Positions 1 through 6,820 of a DNA stretch of 20,937 nt are shown piece after piece. Where the stretch lies: positions 1-20,937 of the forward strand of contig DASQVO010000146.1 of the NCBI GenBank assembly GCA_035640715.1. Reading direction: 5' to 3'. Both the position numbers and the translations under genes were made by a program. Origin of the DNA: DASQVO01 sp035640715 (GTDB lineage Bacteria; Actinomycetota; Actinomycetes; Streptosporangiales; Streptosporangiaceae). The number at the start of each line of letters is the position of its first letter. Position 1 is the first letter of the stretch. The notes under the pieces were generated by a model, which saw nothing but the letters and a program-made list of their open reading frames with translations, was not told the origin of the DNA and made no database searches.

Positions 1-1
1 C

Positions 2-289
2 CGTCTCAACACCTGGCTTTCCGGCCTCGTCGCCGCGACGCCGCCGCCGGTGCGCGGCGGCAGGCAGCCGAAGATCCTCTTCGCCACCCAGGCGGGTATC
101 CGGCCGCCGCATTTTGTGCTCTTCACCACCGGATTCCTCGAAGCCGCCTACCGCCGGTTCATCGAGCGCAGGCTGCGGGAGGAGTTCGGCTTCGCCGGCA
201 GCCCGGTGCACGTTTCGATGCGGTTGCGGGAGAAGCGCGGCGGCCGTGGCGCGTCATCGCGCGGCCGGAGTTCCGCCGGCCGGCGCTGA
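2..289 (+). CDS. der: GTPase Der (EngA), C-terminal end, partial
   Basis: The window opens inside this gene. Frame 2 reads without interruption from base 2 to a TGA at 287-289, giving about 95 residues. Visible blocks are LNTWLSGLVAATPPP, KILFATQAGIRPPHFVLF and a stretch ending in EEFGFAGSPVHVSMRLREK. These match the KH-like C-terminal domain of Der, where the family has a LN..L...V...PPP motif, a K..Y.TQ....PP.F.LF strand and a GF.G.P....R ending. Der is an essential tandem-GTPase that acts in 50S ribosome assembly. Both G domains lie outside the window. The tail after LREK is Arg/Gly/Ser-rich, as is common in actinobacteria. A GTG at 50 is internal and is not the start. The identification is firm for a fragment of this size. 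Confidence 0.9.
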   Translation, partial: RLNTWLSGLVAATPPPVRGGRQPKILFATQAGIRPPHFVLFTTGFLEAAYRRFIERRLREEFGFAGSPVHVSMRLREKRGGRGASSRGRSSAGRR

Positions 290-344
290 CTGTAGCGCCG
301 GGCCCGCCGGGTGGGGCATCGCGCGCCCTTGTCCGGCATCATTA

Positions 345-376
345 TCTGTTACTGGCATGATCTGTTATTGGCATGG
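345..376. repeat. two-unit 16-bp direct tandem repeat
   Basis: Positions 345-360 (TCTGTTACTGGCATGA) and 361-376 (TCTGTTATTGGCATGG) are adjacent copies that match at 14 of 16 bases. They sit directly upstream of the bioA 5' remnant. A GGCATGA also occurs upstream of the intact bioA at 3386-3392, so part of this may descend from a bioA leader. No function is evident. Confidence 0.5.
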
Positions 377-383
377 TGGACGG

Positions 384-455
384 GTGCTGCCTGCTGAGCT
401 GACCGAGATCAACCGGCTGTGCGTCTGGCACCCGTACGCGCCGATGCCGGGATGA
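384..455 (+). pseudogene. bioA: bioA 5'-end remnant (truncated duplicate)
   Basis: GTG at 384 followed by 23 codons and TGA at 453-455 encodes VLPAELTEINRLCVWHPYAPMPG. The intact bioA at 3418 begins MLPAELAETDRLRAWHPYAPMPG. I count about 57 of 69 identical bases over the aligned codons, with substitutions mostly at third positions, so the two are clearly homologous. Weaker similarity continues some 30 bp upstream, including a shared GGCATGA. Homology ends at the PMPG codons, where the remnant stops and the intact gene runs on for 413 more residues. It lies between der and the GH92 gene and is antisense to the last 15 GH92 codons. The best reading is the leftover 5' end of an older bioA copy. 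A functional 23-residue peptide is possible but unsupported. Confidence 0.75.
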
Positions 456-3174
456 CCGCGTGCTTGCGGCCGCCACTGCCGAACCTAACGGACACATTCA
501 CTTGGAAAATTACAGGCGGGAGGTTGGTGCCATCGGCAGCCTGCTCGTGGACCTGAACCAGGTACGGACCTGCGGTCGTCCCGATTCCAGTCGGCCGGAC
601 GCTGACCACCTGGCTTGCCCGCCCGCCCGGCGGTACCGAGAGACTTCCCGCCGCGGGAGTCAGCGAAAGCCCCTTCGGGACATCGGCTGTCCAGCTCACG
701 GTTTGCCTGGTACCGGTGACGTTCTGCGCGCCGATCGTGACGGCGACGCTGCCGCTGGCGGCCACGTTTACCGCGGGATCGCTCACGAACCCGATGGCCG
801 GCGCCTCGCCCTGGCTGTATGAGGCGGGAGCAGCGGCCTTGCCTGAGCCCCAGGTCTGGTCGGGGATGGCCGACAGCGTGAAACCGAGCGTGGCGCCTTT
901 TTGCACCACTGAGGCGGGCAGCCAGGGCTTGTCCCATGCCGCGCCGTTGAGTGTGAGCCTGTGCACGTACGGTTTGCCCGCCCCGGCCCCTGGTGCGTTG
1001 ATGCGAAGCTCGCCGCCGCCCGGCATCGAGATCGTGATCTGCGGGAACAGCGGGCTGCCGACGGTGAGCTCTGACGTTCCCGGTGTCGCCGGGTACAGGC
1101 CGATCGCGGCCCAGACGTACCACGAGCTTATGGCCCCGAGGTCGTCGTTGCCCGGTTCGCCGCCCGGGAGCGGAGAGTAGAGCTGGGTGATGATGTCGCG
1201 TACCACCCGCTGGGTCTTCCACGGCGCACCGGCATAGTTGTAGATCCATGGCGCGCCGAACGTAACCTCGTTTCCCGCCCATTCATACGGTGCGCCGGAT
1301 CCGGCGTTGAGCTGGGTGAAAAACGTGTCCAGGCGGGCGATCACCGCACCCGTCCCGCCCAGCGCCGTGAGCAGGGCCGCGAGGTTCTGCGGGATCATCC
1401 ACGTGTACTGGGCCGCATTTCCTTCCTCGAAGCCTTCCTTGTTGGTGGCCGGGTCGGTTGCGGGCAGGAAGGCGCCGCCCAGGCCGCGCGGCTGGATGTA
1501 GCCGCTGGCCGGGTCGAAGACGTTCTGCCAGTTCTGAGCGCGGCTCATGAACGTGTCGTAGGTAGCGGAGTCGCCCAGCGCGCCGGCGAACTGGGCGATG
1601 GCGAAATCGGCGACCGCGAACTCCAGGGTCAATGAGGAGCCCATGCTGGAGGTACTGGAATCGGTGGGCACGTAGCCGTCCTTCAGGTAGTCGGCTATGC
1701 CCGTCATGGTCGCCTGGTAACCGCGCGGGTAATACCATCCCTGGCCGAGCGGGCTCGTGGTGTCGGTGGCGCCCTTGATCATATATTGCAGCGCGGATTT
1801 CGTATCAAAGTCCGTGGCCCCGAATGCGTACGCGTCAGCGATTATCTGGTCCGCCGAGTCACCGCCCATTCCCGCGGTGTAGGTGTTCGCGACCGGCCAC
1901 TTGGGCAGCCAGCCGCCCTGCTCGGCGTCGTTGACGAGCGACTGCATCATGTCACTTGCCTGGCTGGGCACCAGCATGGCCAGCAGCCGCACCTGCGAAC
2001 GGTAGATATCCCATCCGGAGTAGTTGGCATACTGCACGTGTCCCGACGCGGTCTGGTGCACTACGCCGTCGAACCCCATATAGCTGCCGTCCACGTCACT
2101 GAACGTTGTCGGGCAGAGCAGCGCGTGGTACAGCGCGGTATAGAACGTCGTCAGCTCGCTGCTGGTCCCGCCCGTCACCTTGATTTTCAGGAGCATCTCG
2201 TTCCAGAGCGCATACGTCTGTTTCTGAACGGTGGCGAAATCCGAGCTGGTCGCGGCCAGGTTCTTCAGCGCGCCGTCGACGCTGACGTAGGAGATCGCGA
2301 CCTTCGCGTGGACAACGGGGCTGTGGGCGATGTTGAAATCCACCCATCCCCCGACGCCCCGCCCGCTGACCGACTTCGCGCCTCTGCTGACGGTCGCGCC
2401 CCGCCAGGTGCCGTACGAGACGAACGGATGGTCGAACTCCACCGCGAAATACACCGTGTACAGCTTCGTCTGGGAGTGGCCAAGGAAGTGACCGCCGGTC
2501 GTCCAGCCGACAACGGTTCTCGGACCAGTAATCTGCAGCGACGAACCGTTGTAGCCCATGCTGCTCGTGGCGTTGATCAGCATCGTCGCCGTGCTGCCGG
2601 CTGGGTAGCTGAACCGCCCGAGCGCGCCCCGGGTCGCCGCGGTCAGCTCGGCATGGATGCCGTTGCTCAGGTGCACGCCGTAGTAGCCGGCCTTCGCGCT
2701 TTCCGTGCGGTGCGAGAAGCCCGAGGTATAGGAAGACCAGGAGGTGCCCGGCGATCTGGTAACCGGTTTGGTGGTCGGCAAGAACTCAATGTCCCGGAAA
2801 ATGTAGGACCCGACCCCGCTCAGCCGGGTGAGGCTGAACCCCTCGATTACTGAATCGCTGTACGCGTAGCCCACAGGCTGATTCACGCCGGCGGGACTGG
2901 TGTCCGGGCCCCACTGAATCATCCCGAACGGCGCATCCGGGCCCGGGAACATGTCAACCGCGCCCACGTTCCGCCCGCCGATGCCGGTGCCGATCATCGG
3001 GTTCACATAGGAGGCCGGATTCGGAACCGGCGTGGGTGCCGCCGTCGCCGCCGCTGCCAGGCCGCCGCGGCCGGTGAACGCCAGTCCGCCCGCAACACCG
3101 GCCGCGGTCAGCAGCGTGCGCCGTGAGATCGCTCCCCGGGAAGGTGCGGCATCGCGATTCTGCGCATAGTTCAT
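409..3174 (-). CDS. GH92 family alpha-mannosidase, Tat-exported, with C-terminal NEW3-like domain
   Basis: This 921-residue protein is predicted to be a secreted exo-acting alpha-mannosidase (glycoside hydrolase family 92, usually alpha-1,2 and calcium dependent). A twin-arginine signal lies at residues 17-45 (SRRTLLTAAGVAGGLAF, R18-R19), followed by an Ala-rich cleavage region. Family blocks are visible: VNPMIGTG near 58, GWDIYRSQ at 387-394, EGNAAQYTWMIPQN from E584, and GNDDLGAISSWYVW from G675. E584 and the D677/D678 pair are the counterparts of the family's catalytic acid and base. Residues about 800-898 look like a NEW3/beta-sandwich domain (VSWTADVPKGLSLTPAAGSLSVPPGG). An AGGAGG at 3183-3188, 8 nt before the ATG, supports the start. 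The last residues (VIPASARTGARRTAG) are read from the antisense of the bioA remnant, so the native C-terminus probably ended earlier. The gene is divergent from bioA. Substrate linkage is family knowledge and was not tested. Confidence 0.9.
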   Translation of the reverse strand: MNYAQNRDAAPSRGAISRRTLLTAAGVAGGLAFTGRGGLAAAATAAPTPVPNPASYVNPMIGTGIGGRNVGAVDMFPGPDAPFGMIQWGPDTSPAGVNQPVGYAYSDSVIEGFSLTRLSGVGSYIFRDIEFLPTTKPVTRSPGTSWSSYTSGFSHRTESAKAGYYGVHLSNGIHAELTAATRGALGRFSYPAGSTATMLINATSSMGYNGSSLQITGPRTVVGWTTGGHFLGHSQTKLYTVYFAVEFDHPFVSYGTWRGATVSRGAKSVSGRGVGGWVDFNIAHSPVVHAKVAISYVSVDGALKNLAATSSDFATVQKQTYALWNEMLLKIKVTGGTSSELTTFYTALYHALLCPTTFSDVDGSYMGFDGVVHQTASGHVQYANYSGWDIYRSQVRLLAMLVPSQASDMMQSLVNDAEQGGWLPKWPVANTYTAGMGGDSADQIIADAYAFGATDFDTKSALQYMIKGATDTTSPLGQGWYYPRGYQATMTGIADYLKDGYVPTDSSTSSMGSSLTLEFAVADFAIAQFAGALGDSATYDTFMSRAQNWQNVFDPASGYIQPRGLGGAFLPATDPATNKEGFEEGNAAQYTWMIPQNLAALLTALGGTGAVIARLDTFFTQLNAGSGAPYEWAGNEVTFGAPWIYNYAGAPWKTQRVVRDIITQLYSPLPGGEPGNDDLGAISSWYVWAAIGLYPATPGTSELTVGSPLFPQITISMPGGGELRINAPGAGAGKPYVHRLTLNGAAWDKPWLPASVVQKGATLGFTLSAIPDQTWGSGKAAAPASYSQGEAPAIGFVSDPAVNVAASGSVAVTIGAQNVTGTRQTVSWTADVPKGLSLTPAAGSLSVPPGGRASQVVSVRPTGIGTTAGPYLVQVHEQAADGTNLPPVIFQVNVSVRFGSGGRKHAVIPASARTGARRTAG

Positions 3175-3417
3175 CCGTCGGTCCTCCTGCGTTGCGGTAC
3201 TGGCAGCCGTACTACGGCCGCGTTGTCCGCGGCGCAGGATCTTGCTGACCGGCGGTTACGCTATCGGCTTCCAATCCGCGACGCAATGACCTATGGCAAG
3301 ACTGTAACCAGGGCTGTCACCCAGCTTCGGATGGGAATCTCTCCTGGCCGTTCGGGGTCGGCTAAAGTCCCCCACACCCTCGTTCGGCATGATTTTCCTC
3401 TCTGACATGCTGGGCGG

Positions 3418-4728
3418 ATGCTGCCTGCCGAGCTCGCTGAAACCGACCGGCTGCGCGCCTGGCATCCGTACGCGCCGATGCCGGGCACGCATCCGCCCCT
3501 GGTGGTGGAATCCGCGTCCGGGGTGCGGCTGAGGCTGGCCGCGCCCGCAGGCGGGCACTGGGAGCTGGTAGACGGCATGTCGTCGTGGTGGGCGGCCATC
3601 CACGGCTACCGGCACCCGGTCCTGGACGAGGCGGTCAGATCCCAGCTCGGCCGGATGAGCCACGTGATGTTCGGCGGGCTCACGCACGAGCCCGCCGTGC
3701 GGCTGTGTGACCGGCTCGCCGCGCTCACGCCGGACGGGCTGGAGCATGTCTTCCTCTGCGACTCAGGCTCGGTCGCCGTCGAGGTGGCGATCAAGATGTG
3801 CCTGCAGTACTGGCGCTCCCGCGGCAGGGCGGCCAAGCGGAAGCTGCTGACCTGGCGCGGCGGGTATCACGGCGACACGTTCTGGGCGATGTCGGTGTGC
3901 GACCCGGACGGCGGGATGCACCGGATGTGGGACGGCGTGCTGCCCCGTCAGATCTTCGCCGGCCTGCCGCCGGCCGGCTTTGGTGCGGGCGTCGACCCCG
4001 GCTACGCCGCCCACCTGACCGGCCTTATCGCCCGGCATGCCGATGAGCTCGCCGCGGTGATCATCGAGCCGGTCGCCCAGGGCGCGGGCGGTATGCGCTT
4101 CCACGACCCGGGCTACCTCCAGGTGCTTCGCTCGGCCTGCGCCGAGCACGGGGTGCTGCTGATCTTCGACGAGATCGCCACCGGCTTCGGCCGGACTGGC
4201 GAGCTGTTCGCGGCCGGCCACGCCGGGGTGAGCCCGGACGTGATGTGTCTGGGGAAGGCGCTCACCGGCGGCTACCTGACGCTGGCCGCGGCGCTGTGCA
4301 CCACGGAGGTCGCCGACGGAATTTCCGGCGGGGAGCTTCCCGTGCTCGCACACGGCCCGACGTTCATGGGCAACCCGCTCGCCTGCGCGGTCACGAACGC
4401 ATCGCTGGACGTGCTGCTCGGCCAGGGCCCGGGCGGGTACCCGGCCGGCTGGCAGGCCGAGGTGCGCCGGATCGAGGCGGGGCTGGCCGCCAGGCTAGCC
4501 CCAGCCCGTGGCCTGCCCGGCGTCACCGATGTGCGGGTACTCGGGGCGATCGGCGTGGTGCAGCTCGCCCGCGACGTGGATGTCGCGTCGGCGACCGCGG
4601 CCGCTGTCGGCGAGGGTGTCTGGCTGCGCCCGTTCCGCGACCTGATCTACACCATGCCGCCGTACATGACGGATGACGACGACCTGGCCCGGATCTGCGC
4701 GGCCGTGCTCGCCGCCGCGGCCGCCTAG
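3418..4728 (+). CDS. bioA: adenosylmethionine--8-amino-7-oxononanoate aminotransferase (BioA)
   Basis: BioA is a PLP-dependent class III aminotransferase. It makes 7,8-diaminopelargonate from KAPA with SAM as amino donor in biotin synthesis, in the cytosol. The 436 residues are close to the usual BioA length. Diagnostic parts are the N-terminal WHPYAPM, VDGMSSWWAAIHGYRHP, the LCDSGSVAVEVAIKM cofactor phosphate region, WRGGYHGDTFWAMSVCDP, LIFDEIATGFGRTG with D251, and CLGKALTGGYLTLA with K280, the predicted Schiff-base lysine. The SSWW and YHGD signatures favour BioA over other class III aminotransferases. The ATG at 3418 has only a weak GGGCGG upstream, but the start agrees with the homologous remnant at 384. 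No bioF, bioD or bioB is adjacent, so the gene appears monocistronic here. It is divergent from GH92 across about 240 bp. Confidence 0.95.
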   Translation: MLPAELAETDRLRAWHPYAPMPGTHPPLVVESASGVRLRLAAPAGGHWELVDGMSSWWAAIHGYRHPVLDEAVRSQLGRMSHVMFGGLTHEPAVRLCDRLAALTPDGLEHVFLCDSGSVAVEVAIKMCLQYWRSRGRAAKRKLLTWRGGYHGDTFWAMSVCDPDGGMHRMWDGVLPRQIFAGLPPAGFGAGVDPGYAAHLTGLIARHADELAAVIIEPVAQGAGGMRFHDPGYLQVLRSACAEHGVLLIFDEIATGFGRTGELFAAGHAGVSPDVMCLGKALTGGYLTLAAALCTTEVADGISGGELPVLAHGPTFMGNPLACAVTNASLDVLLGQGPGGYPAGWQAEVRRIEAGLAARLAPARGLPGVTDVRVLGAIGVVQLARDVDVASATAAAVGEGVWLRPFRDLIYTMPPYMTDDDDLARICAAVLAAAAA

Positions 4729-4770
4729 CGGCCCGGTCGCGGGCCGGCGGCATCGGCCCGGTCAGCCGGT

Positions 4771-4794
4771 CGGCCGGCGGGCGTGCGCCGGCCG
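4771..4794 (+). terminator. candidate intrinsic terminator hairpin after bioA
   Basis: Arms CGGCCGGCG (4771-4779) and CGCCGGCCG (4786-4794) are exact inverse complements around a 6-nt loop, about 42 nt past the bioA stop. No T-tract follows, which is common in actinobacteria. A smaller hairpin, GGCCGC/GCGGCC at 4719-4733, places the stop codon in its loop. Confidence 0.4.
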
Positions 4795-5131
4795 CACCCA
4801 GGCGGTCAGCTTCGCCTACCGGTACGGGCTCATGAGGCCCCCAGCCACACCGCAGCTGCGCTCCGAGTAATGCTTTCCCTGCTCAGGGCGCCCGGGACCG
4901 TCAGGTATTCGAGAGCAATTCCGTGGGGCAGGTTCAGGCTCGCCTGTCGTAGGTAGTTACCAGATGCTCCATGCCACGTCCCTTCTAGTGACTAGATGTG
5001 TACGGACAGTGATCAACTGGTCTCTTACGGTTCTTTCGATAACTCTGGGCAATATGGTGATCACGGTACGTTAGGGATAGATGGTGATCTGGTGGGAGAT
5101 GTGGCGCAACTGCATGAGACAAATTTCTCTG

Positions 5132-5155
5132 ATGAAATCCTAGATGGGATTTCAT
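5132..5155. promoter_or_regulatory. 9-bp inverted repeat, candidate operator or hairpin
   Basis: ATGAAATCC at 5132-5140 and GGATTTCAT at 5147-5155 are exact inverse complements separated by 6 bp (TAGATG). The site lies about 150 bp upstream of the XRE regulator start, in the AT-rich island. It could be a binding site for that regulator or an RNA hairpin. I see no clear promoter hexamers beside it. Confidence 0.4.
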
Positions 5156-5306
5156 TCCGCAGCCGCGGTCCTGTATCGTACTGCTTGTCAAGGAACAATC
5201 CGGAGTGGGTTCGTTACTGTATGCAGCTAAATGGGCCGGTGCCCGCGCCGCCTGTGGCCGACTCCCGGAGCGCCCGGCCGGCGCGGCCTGAGGAGGTGAG
5301 CCGCCT

Positions 5307-6164
5307 ATGACAACGATGGGTCCTACCGTACGTAGGCGGAGACTCGGTTCGGAGCTGCGCCGCTTGCGAGAGGCACATTCCATAAAGCTGGAGGAGGTTG
5401 CCGAGCACTTGGGTGTAGCGGCATCGACGCTGTCGCGCATCGAGACGGGCAAGGCTCCGACCAAATCCCTGTACCTGCACGCGATGCTCGAGATGTACGG
5501 CGTCACCGATCCAGGCCAGCGCCAGGTACTCGTCGACATGGCACGTGAGGGCCACCGCAAGGGCTGGTGGTCCGTGTACGACGACGTGCTGCCCACCGGG
5601 TTCGGCATCTATGTCGGCCTCGAGGTTGAGGCCGCGGGGCTGCGCAGCTACGAGGATGAGGTAGTACATGGCCTCTTCCAGACGCCGGACTATGCCCGGG
5701 CCGTCCTCCGGGAGGTATTCAACCGGGACAGCGACGAGCAGGTTGAGCGGTTGGTGGACCTGCGGATGAAGCGCAAGGACGTGCTGGATCGCAATCCGCC
5801 GCTGGATGTCTGGCTGATCCTGGACGAGGCGGTGATCCGGCGGGTCATCGGCGGCCCTGAGGTCATGCGGGCTCAGCTGACGCGGCTGACCGAGGCCAGC
5901 AAGATGCCGAACGTCACGATCCAGGTGCTGCCGTTTTCCAGCGGCGCGCACGCAGGGCTGCGAGGCTCCTTTTCCATCCTCGAGTTTCCCGAGCGGGCCG
6001 ACCCCGATGTGGCATACGTCGATTCCCTCGCCGGGATCATCTACCTGGAGAAGGACCGGGAGGTGCGCTCCTGTGCCGAGGCGTTCGACCGGCTCCGGGC
6101 GACGGCCCTGTCGCCGGGGGCATCAGCGGAACTGATCGCCGACGCCGCAAGGGATCTGGCATGA
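5307..6164 (+). CDS. XRE-family regulator with DUF5753 domain (Scr1/WhiJ-like)
   Basis: This 285-residue protein is a DNA-binding transcriptional regulator. An N-terminal Cro/CI-type helix-turn-helix occupies about residues 14-70 (ELRRLREAHSIKLEEVAEHLGV, then STLSRIETGK). A DUF5753 domain fills most of the rest, with the hallmarks GFGIYVGLEVEAAGLRSYEDE, VVHGLFQTPDYARAVL, VWLILDEAVIRR and NVTIQVLPFSSGAHAGL. NCBI names this family Scr1 TA-system antitoxin-like regulators, and WhiJ-type developmental regulators of Streptomyces share the architecture. An AGGAGG at 5291-5296 supports the ATG at 5307. A DUF397 gene follows 81 nt later on the same strand, the usual partner. The effector and target genes cannot be read from sequence. 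Confidence 0.92.
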   Translation: MTTMGPTVRRRRLGSELRRLREAHSIKLEEVAEHLGVAASTLSRIETGKAPTKSLYLHAMLEMYGVTDPGQRQVLVDMAREGHRKGWWSVYDDVLPTGFGIYVGLEVEAAGLRSYEDEVVHGLFQTPDYARAVLREVFNRDSDEQVERLVDLRMKRKDVLDRNPPLDVWLILDEAVIRRVIGGPEVMRAQLTRLTEASKMPNVTIQVLPFSSGAHAGLRGSFSILEFPERADPDVAYVDSLAGIIYLEKDREVRSCAEAFDRLRATALSPGASAELIADAARDLA

Positions 6165-6245
6165 TCACCAGGCCGGGTCAGCCCGGTCCGGTGCGTCCTG
6201 CCAGCAGCAACAGGGAACGTCGTAAGTCAATGGAAGGATAGGCGG

Positions 6246-6452
6246 ATGGATACCGACCTCAATGGATTGCACTGGTTCAAGAGCAGCGCAAGCAGCACCG
6301 CCGGGTGCGTGGAGATAGCCCATCTCCCCGATGGTGGCGTGGCAGTCCGCGATTCAAAGGACCGTGCCAAGACACCTCACATCTTTAACCGGCACGAGTG
6401 GCAATGCTTCCTCATCGGTGCCAAGAACGGGGAGTTTGACCTTCCCCATTAG
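6246..6452 (+). CDS. DUF397 domain protein, first copy
   Basis: This 68-residue protein is essentially one DUF397 domain: LHWFKSSAS, GCVEIAHLPDGGVAVRDSKD, HIFNRHEWQCFLIGAKNGEFDL. These match the family pattern W.KSS.S....CVEVA....VAVRDSK....L.F...EW..F...V..GEFD. A purine-rich GGAAGGA sits a few bases upstream of the ATG. It follows an XRE-DUF5753 gene, as is typical in actinomycetes. There such small proteins are thought to modulate or oppose the partner regulator, but the biochemical role is unproven. The usual DP.GP segment after RDSK is replaced by DRAKTP, a mild divergence. It converges on a second DUF397 gene across a strong hairpin. Confidence 0.9.
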   Translation: MDTDLNGLHWFKSSASSTAGCVEIAHLPDGGVAVRDSKDRAKTPHIFNRHEWQCFLIGAKNGEFDLPH

Positions 6453-6489
6453 CAGACCGCGAGCCTGAGGGTGTCCGGGGCTCAGCTCC

Positions 6490-6549
6490 GGGCGTGGGGG
6501 GGAGTGGCGGGTCCCGCTGACGCGGGACCCGCCACATTGCCTCACGCCC
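6490..6549. terminator. bidirectional terminator between the two DUF397 genes
   Basis: GTGGCGGGTCCCGC (6504-6517) and GCGGGACCCGCCAC (6522-6535) pair perfectly over 14 bp around the loop TGAC. An outer pair, GGGCGTG (6490-6496) and CACGCCC (6543-6549), can extend the stem past internal bulges. It lies between convergent genes, 51 nt past one stop and 39 nt past the other, so it can serve both strands. There is no poly-T run. Confidence 0.75.
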
Positions 6550-6574
6550 AGGGCGGCCGGTCAGGACCTGCTGG

Positions 6575-6820
6575 TCAGGCTGGCGCCGGGCGGTCGAAGT
6601 CGCCGTCCGCGACGCCGCCGATGAACGCATCCCACTCGGCGGCGGTAAAGATGAGCGCCGGACCGCTGGGATACCTGGAGTTCCGCACGGCGACACCGCC
6701 GCCCGGCAGGAACGCCGTCTCGACGCAGTTGCCTCCGGTGGGACCGCTTCGCCGGCTCTTGATCCACGTGATACCCCGGAGCTGGCTTGCACGCATGCCG
6801 TTACGGACGCGGCTCATCAT
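6575..6820 (-). CDS. DUF397 domain protein, second copy
   Basis: This 81-residue protein has a complete DUF397 domain: ITWIKSRRSGPTGGNCVETAFLPGG, VAVRNSRYPSGPALIFTAAEWDAF and GGVADGDFDRPAPA. It keeps the NCVE and SGP.L.FT..EW.AF elements better than the first copy. Its ATG overlaps the TGA of the upstream XRE gene by 4 nt (ATGA, 6817-6820), and a GGAGG lies just upstream within that gene, so translational coupling is likely. A second in-frame ATG follows immediately, so the start is uncertain by one codon. It probably acts with the regulator encoded just upstream. Its molecular function is unknown. Confidence 0.9.
   Translation of the reverse strand: MMSRVRNGMRASQLRGITWIKSRRSGPTGGNCVETAFLPGGGVAVRNSRYPSGPALIFTAAEWDAFIGGVADGDFDRPAPA

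Larger units (their letters stand above)
4729..5306. other. intergenic region with AT-richer island upstream of the first XRE gene
   Basis: No supported gene. Bases 4729-4870 are GC-rich spacer after bioA. From about 4980 to 5220 the composition is clearly AT-richer than the rest of the window. That part holds a 13-bp palindrome TCTAGTGACTAGA at 4984-4996 and a dyad ATGAAATCC/GGATTTCAT at 5132-5155. An open frame from 4996 overlaps the downstream ATG by 4 nt. It has no ribosome-binding site and no recognisable domain, so I do not call it. Confidence 0.6.

Noticed and set aside
3246..3259. TGACC...GTTAC resembling a BioQ operator (TGAAC-N3-GTTAC) upstream of bioA
   Set aside because: It has one mismatch and the wrong spacer length, and no second copy is visible. 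It is too weak to call.
5192..5215. GGAAC...CGTT resembling an ECF-sigma promoter
   Set aside because: The spacing is about 2 bp shorter than expected for known ECF promoters, and such short words occur by chance.
4996..5310. 104-residue open frame overlapping the first XRE start by ATGA
   Set aside because: It has no ribosome-binding site, no recognisable domain and unusual composition, and it covers a region with palindromes typical of a promoter. The 4-nt overlap alone is not enough.
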